Below are positions 9,305 through 12,536 of a stretch of DNA of 12,536 nucleotides, piece by piece. Source of the DNA: Chloromonas sp. AAM2 (Eukaryota; Chlorophyta; Chlorophyceae; Chlamydomonadales; Chlamydomonadaceae); NCBI GenBank assembly GCA_004335635.1, contig QAXH01006812.1:1-12536 (forward strand), given 5' to 3'. The notes beneath the pieces are model-generated. The model did no database searches. It was not told where the DNA came from and saw only the letters and a program-made list of their open reading frames with translations. Each line of letters begins with the position of its first letter. Positions within the stretch are counted from its first letter, which is position 1. The position numbers and the translations under genes are program-made.

Positions 9305-9847
9305 AGCCCACACTGTGTTCATCAATGAAGATGGAAAAGGTGGGTGGTTAATTTCATAGTTGTACAAATCAGACAACCTGGTTTTTGTCCCAGCCAGTCT
9401 GCTAGTCCAGCCAGTGCTGTTGAGTGCTAGTGTCAAATCAATGCATGTCCGCCCAAACAAAACTCCACAAGGAGCTCCAGCAACAGTGTGCAGGCAACTA
9501 TCTTCCGCTGCTCAGTCTTGCGAGGCACGGCACGGTGTGCTCGAGGTTTGGATTTCTCAAAATGCTTCCCTGCTGTCCTGCACGTCTCCAGTGCGAGAGA
9601 GGAAAAGCCCGACTTATTTGCACCGAGCGCGAACTATGAACAATAGAAGGATTCAAAAAGACAAGGGACATCCGGCGCAACTGGGACAGCTGGCGAGGGA
9701 AGCTGGTTGTGCAGGTGACCCTGGTTGTGGGGTTGCATAATGTAATAGGCATTGTCAACGTTCACCCAACTGTTCCACCCAAACAATAACCAGCAGCAGT
9801 GACCCGGTGTCTGTCGATCAGGACTGTTCGCCACTAGGCTGTACTGT

Positions 9848-9899
9848 TACTTTCCTGGTGTGTCGCAATCCCCTGCACATGTAGGTTGGACGGGTTGGA
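9848..9899. repeat. 52-bp dispersed direct repeat, copy 1
   Basis: Matches 10404-10455 with about two mismatches, 556 bp apart. Shared words include CCTGGTGTGTCGCAATCCCC and CACATGTAGGTTGGACGGG. Confidence 0.9.
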
Positions 9900-10403
9900 A
9901 TCCCTCCCCTCTTGTGACTGTCATCCAAGCATGTCTCCATGAGCTGGTATCTGTACTGCTGGTTACAGGCGGGAGAGCGCACCACTAGCACGTGTCACGC
10001 AAGTAAGGAGGGTTTCCACAGAGAGCACTCCCATCTTGTAACCTTCTCCCATTCTGTGGTTAAACGCATAGATTCAGTTTCAAGTTTAGCGATTAAGACA
10101 TTCTAAACAGTGCCAGCCAAGCAGGCACAAAGCTTGCAATAACCTGTACAAAGCCTGCAAAATAATCATGGAATCATCAAATAGTCTTGTTGTTTACGTT
10201 CGTCGAGAAGCATCGGCCGGGCATGTCAACATTCGCTGCCCACCCACACCAAGCAACCCTGAGCAATGGAGTGCAAGTTTCAAGTTAAACTCTGGCATGT
10301 ACAGATGAGATGATACAACCGACCATGCTATCATTAGGTCAGACGTCACATGGATAGCCATCCATTACATGCCAGACGGAAACCACAAGCATACTGATAA
10401 TGA

Positions 10404-10455
10404 TACTATCCTGGTGTGTCGCAATCCCCTTCACATGTAGGTTGGACGGGTTGGA
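10404..10455. repeat. 52-bp dispersed direct repeat, copy 2
   Basis: Partner of 9848-9899. It abuts a GTGAGT donor-like site on the minus strand. No target duplication or terminal structure is evident. Confidence 0.9.
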
Positions 10456-10575
10456 CTCACTGAACTCCTGTGATAGATGAGGCCTGCCACTGCATGACAA
10501 GGCCAGAGGGACTGCAGCCCATGTCAAACGGAACCCGGGCCTTGTAGCATCATTCACCAAGCTCGTCAAGTGACT
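10456..10575 (-). other. Weak exon candidate
   Basis: The minus-strand reading HLTSLVNDATRPGFRLTW then AAVPLALSCSG ends at a good donor (GAGTTCA|GTGAGT, donor at 10460-10455). No convincing acceptor defines its start, and no family is recognised. It may be a chance ORF in an intron. The donor lies beside one copy of the 52-bp dispersed repeat. Confidence 0.2.
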
Positions 10576-11369
10576 TGCACACATGCATGCAGCACAGCGG
10601 CAGCGCAGCACACACTTCACCGTGTCACAACAAATGCACGGAGCACCACCACCAAACTGTGAACATGACCCTGGCAAACAAAACAAAGCCTCAAAGCGTG
10701 TCACTCAGTGACTGGCCGTTCCCATCCGGCCATCCGCTTGTCACGACAGCGTGCACATAAGGCAGCGGGTTTTTGGAGTTTCCTTTACTCAGTCACTGCC
10801 CAAGTGCTAGTTGAACAAGAGTCGGTGTAAGCGAGTGTGTGTATGTGCAAGCAGCACCATATGCAGCACCGTCAGTGTATGCATCACAGACAACAAATGA
10901 AAGTGTAGTACCGGTTTGCGTACCAGCACTATGTCCATGGTGCCAATGTTTACCCCGCAAAAGTATCCTGATGTCAGTCACTGAGTGGCACAAAGCAAAC
11001 TTGGCCAACTTTTCCTGTCGTCACCCGGCATCAGTCAACAGCACACGTCTACCACCATCACCATTGAACTGTCTCAAAGCTGGCATTCACTCCGGCGGGT
11101 AGGATCCCAGTGCGATCCCAATGGAATGGTTGGGCTGCGATGCAGACCGGGAACGCAGGCCGCCCCGCGCGGCGTATGAATTCAACACAACCGCAAAAAG
11201 ACATCAGAATCCGCAACTCTTCTTTTTCCCAACATTCATCGAATCAAGGCTTGACGTGCGTCCCCTCGTGTTGTGGTTACCATAATCATGCGCAGGGTAG
11301 GTCTTGTGTGACAAACTTGGCATGCTTTGCTTACCAACACTCGCTTCCTTGCTTGCTCTCATTGTGCAC

Positions 11370-11476
11370 CCTTGGGCAAATTCTGACCGCAGCCCGGGCT
11401 CCACAGTAACGGTCAGACGGCCCAAGGCGTCCGAAAGGCACAAATCAAGTACCAAGCTGCCTGTGTAGGGCACCTC
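11370..11476 (-). CDS. Candidate next exon of the unidentified signal-peptide gene
   Basis: After a CGTATCAG acceptor the frame GAG GTG CCC encodes EVPYTGSLVLDLCLSDALG and then RLTVTVEPGLRSEFAQ, two strand-like segments that read as real protein. The phase does not fit the best exon 3 donor (GTGAGC, phase 2). It would fit an earlier weak donor inside exon 3 (CTG|GTGCAG, phase 0). The 3' end is a guess (GTGCAC donor at 11369-11364). Coding is plausible; its connection to exon 3 is unresolved. Confidence 0.4.
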
Positions 11477-11576
11477 CTGATACGTATTGATACCAAGACT
11501 CGCCATGCAAACTCAACCATGAGCCGAGTCGCCACACCACGTGCCCATGCAAAATGTACTGTTACACGTGGCTCAC

Positions 11577-12109
11577 TGTGGCCCTGTTGCCAGTGCATTA
11601 GCCTGCACCAGCAGCTGCTGCAGTTCCCGCTCCACCTTCCTGCCGGCCTGCACAATGCGCTGCACAGCCGCCTGCGCCGCCTGCTGGTCCTGCCCAGGCT
11701 GGTACCTGTGTGTGTCGTTGTGCATCGGCAGCGCTTTTTCGCGTTTTAGGATGAGCAATCAAGTCACAAAACGCATAGCAAACAAGCAGGGGTTTTAATG
11801 CCTCTGTGGCCAGCTCTTGCGTACCTGAGCTGCTGGCAGCGGGTCAGCAGGATATCAATTGAGGGGCGGGCCGACATGACGGAGGCGAGAGCACTCGAAA
11901 GCATCGTCTCGGCCTGCGGGAGTGAGTGAGTGAGTGAGTGAGTGAGTTACGTCTGTATCGACGGACATGACGGAGGCAAGGCCAATCGACAACATCGCCT
12001 TGGCCCTTGGAAGTGCAGCACGTGCGACACACAAAGCGGATGGAAGAAGGCAGAATACGAGAACAGCCCACCATGAGCAGCGTCTAGTGCTGGGACGGCC
12101 CGACAACAT
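11577..12109 (-). CDS. 5' part of an unidentified signal-peptide protein gene (exons 1-3)
   Basis: Proposed exons are 12109-11951 (53 codons, phase 0, donor GAC|GTAACT), 11913-11825 (after CCCGCAG, donor CTCAG|GTACGC, phase 2) and 11705-11577 (after CACACAG, donor GTGAGC). The N-terminus has a basic start and a hydrophobic core (WWAVLVFCLLPSALCVA), a classic signal peptide or anchor. It continues as ALPRAKAMLSIGLASVMS, then a second, similar segment AETMLSSALASVMS, then PSIDILLTRCQQLRYQPGQ and a Gln-rich helix (AAVQRIVQAGRKVERELQQLL) that could form a coiled coil. The frame is unbroken through all three. The proposed first intron is only 37 nt and made almost entirely of CTCA repeats, which is suspicious. 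I do not recognise the family. The start at 12109 is the first in-frame ATG. Confidence 0.5.
11872..12012 (-). repeat. Diverged duplicated coding segment flanking the microsatellite
   Basis: Two similar segments (about 11872-11913 and 11964-12008) share GACATGACGGAGGC at one end. On the minus strand they read AETMLSSALASVMS and AKAMLSIGLASVMS, in the same codon phase. This suggests tandem duplication of an exon or protein repeat around the (GAGT)n tract. Confidence 0.7.
11920..11947. repeat. (GAGT)n microsatellite, about 7 copies
   Basis: A perfect tetranucleotide tract filling the proposed 37-nt first intron of the signal-peptide gene (CTCA on the coding strand). Confidence 0.95.
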
Positions 12110-12296
12110 GCTCAACCACACAGGCCTAATGCCCAAGCGGAATGCTTGTGTTTGAAGTTGTCAGTTGCCATTCAGTCCGCTTCACAACACTTGCAAGCTG
12201 CTTGGAAATGGGAAGTTGTCAGTTGGTCCCATGTGCAAGTGTACCCGCTGTTATCTGGAACAAGGATTTGAATGCCCGGCACTGCTCTGCCCATAA

Positions 12297-12536
12297 CGTG
12301 TTGCACCTGTTGTGCCATGTGATCTGTCTGCGTGTTGCATGCAGCCACACCTGTTGTGCCATGTGATCTGTCTGCGTGTTGCATGCAGCCACACCTGCTG
12401 TGCCATGTGATCTGTCTGCGTGTTGCGTGCAGCCGCACCTGCTGTGCCATGTGATCTGTCTGCGTGTTGCGTGCAGTCGCACCTGCTGTGCCATGTGATC
12501 TGTCTGCGTGTTGCGTGCAGTCGCACCTGCTGTGCC
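12297..12536. repeat. Minisatellite, 44-bp period, five full units plus partial ends
   Basis: The word TGTGCCATGTGATCTGTC recurs at 12311, 12355, 12399, 12443 and 12487, with a truncated start at 12531, exactly 44 bp apart. The array runs off the window. Units differ only at a few sites: CTGTTG versus CTGCTG, GCATGCAG versus GCGTGCAG, and GCCAC, GCCGC or GTCGC at the unit end, and the variants are ordered along the array. It lies 5' of the gene starting at 12109. Minus-strand ORFs here are by-products of the repeat. Confidence 0.95.

Larger units (their letters stand above)
8945..11369. other. Mostly non-coding stretch (introns or intergenic)
   Basis: Apart from the short repeats and the weak candidate at 10456-10575, I find no sustained protein-like reading with splice sites. 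Local AT content rises around 10060-10330. If the signal-peptide gene extends left, this would be its intron space. Confidence 0.4.

Noticed and set aside
9266..9834. Several overlapping ORFs of 64-126 residues on both strands
   Set aside because: No splice-site-bounded segment, family motif or consistent composition distinguishes any of them.
12172..12526. Three overlapping minus-strand ORFs of about 91 residues with the same peptide
   Set aside because: They are the same minisatellite read in three frames, with no gene-like sequence at their ends.
12297..12536. Regular repeats resembling a CRISPR array
   Set aside because: The whole 44-bp unit repeats without unique spacers, in a eukaryote-like context. 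It is a minisatellite.

Overview
The window looks like nuclear DNA of an intron-rich eukaryote, most plausibly a green alga. There are no long prokaryote-style ORFs and no ribosome-binding-site-led gene clusters. Coding segments are 80-500 bp, G+C-leaning and bounded by GT...AG sites (many GTGAGT or GTAAGC donors and TGCAG acceptors). A tRNA carries internal A and B boxes and ends in a T-run. Micro- and minisatellites and a short inverted-repeat transposon sit in non-coding DNA. The algal assignment is inference from overall texture, not from a marker gene.

The main gene (minus strand, 7159 down to 1326) can be followed through 12 exons with consistent reading phase, giving a predicted protein of about 801 residues. 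It is a family GT1 glycosyltransferase of the membrane-bound, UDP-glucuronosyltransferase-like type: signal peptide, N-terminal acceptor domain, C-terminal nucleotide-sugar domain, one transmembrane segment near the C-terminus and a cytosolic tail. The catalytic His and Asp of the acceptor side appear to be present. The signature motif of the sugar-nucleotide side is strongly altered: HGG/HCG is replaced by GCA, the conserved Asn, Glu and Gln are replaced, and a large low-complexity insertion sits in the same domain.

Other regions: 1-260 holds a likely last exon of a plus-strand gene that enters from outside the window. 261-1325 shows nothing convincing. 7160-7969 lies upstream of the glycosyltransferase; it contains a CpG-rich stretch open on both strands and a short possible targeting-peptide ORF. 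7970-8050 is tRNA-Ser(CGA). 8214-8762 is a MITE-like element with about 30-bp terminal inverted repeats beginning at TTAA. 8763-8944 is a candidate minus-strand exon touching the element. 8945-11369 is mostly non-coding, with short direct repeats and one weak exon candidate.

A second minus-strand gene starts at 12109. It encodes a protein with a predicted signal peptide whose first two exons carry an internal duplication around a (GAGT)n microsatellite. I do not recognise its family. Upstream of it, 12297-12536 is a 44-bp-period minisatellite running off the end of the window.

The genes show no obvious functional link beyond both minus-strand products being predicted to enter the secretory pathway. 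All exon structures are read from sequence only; no transcript or homology search was available.
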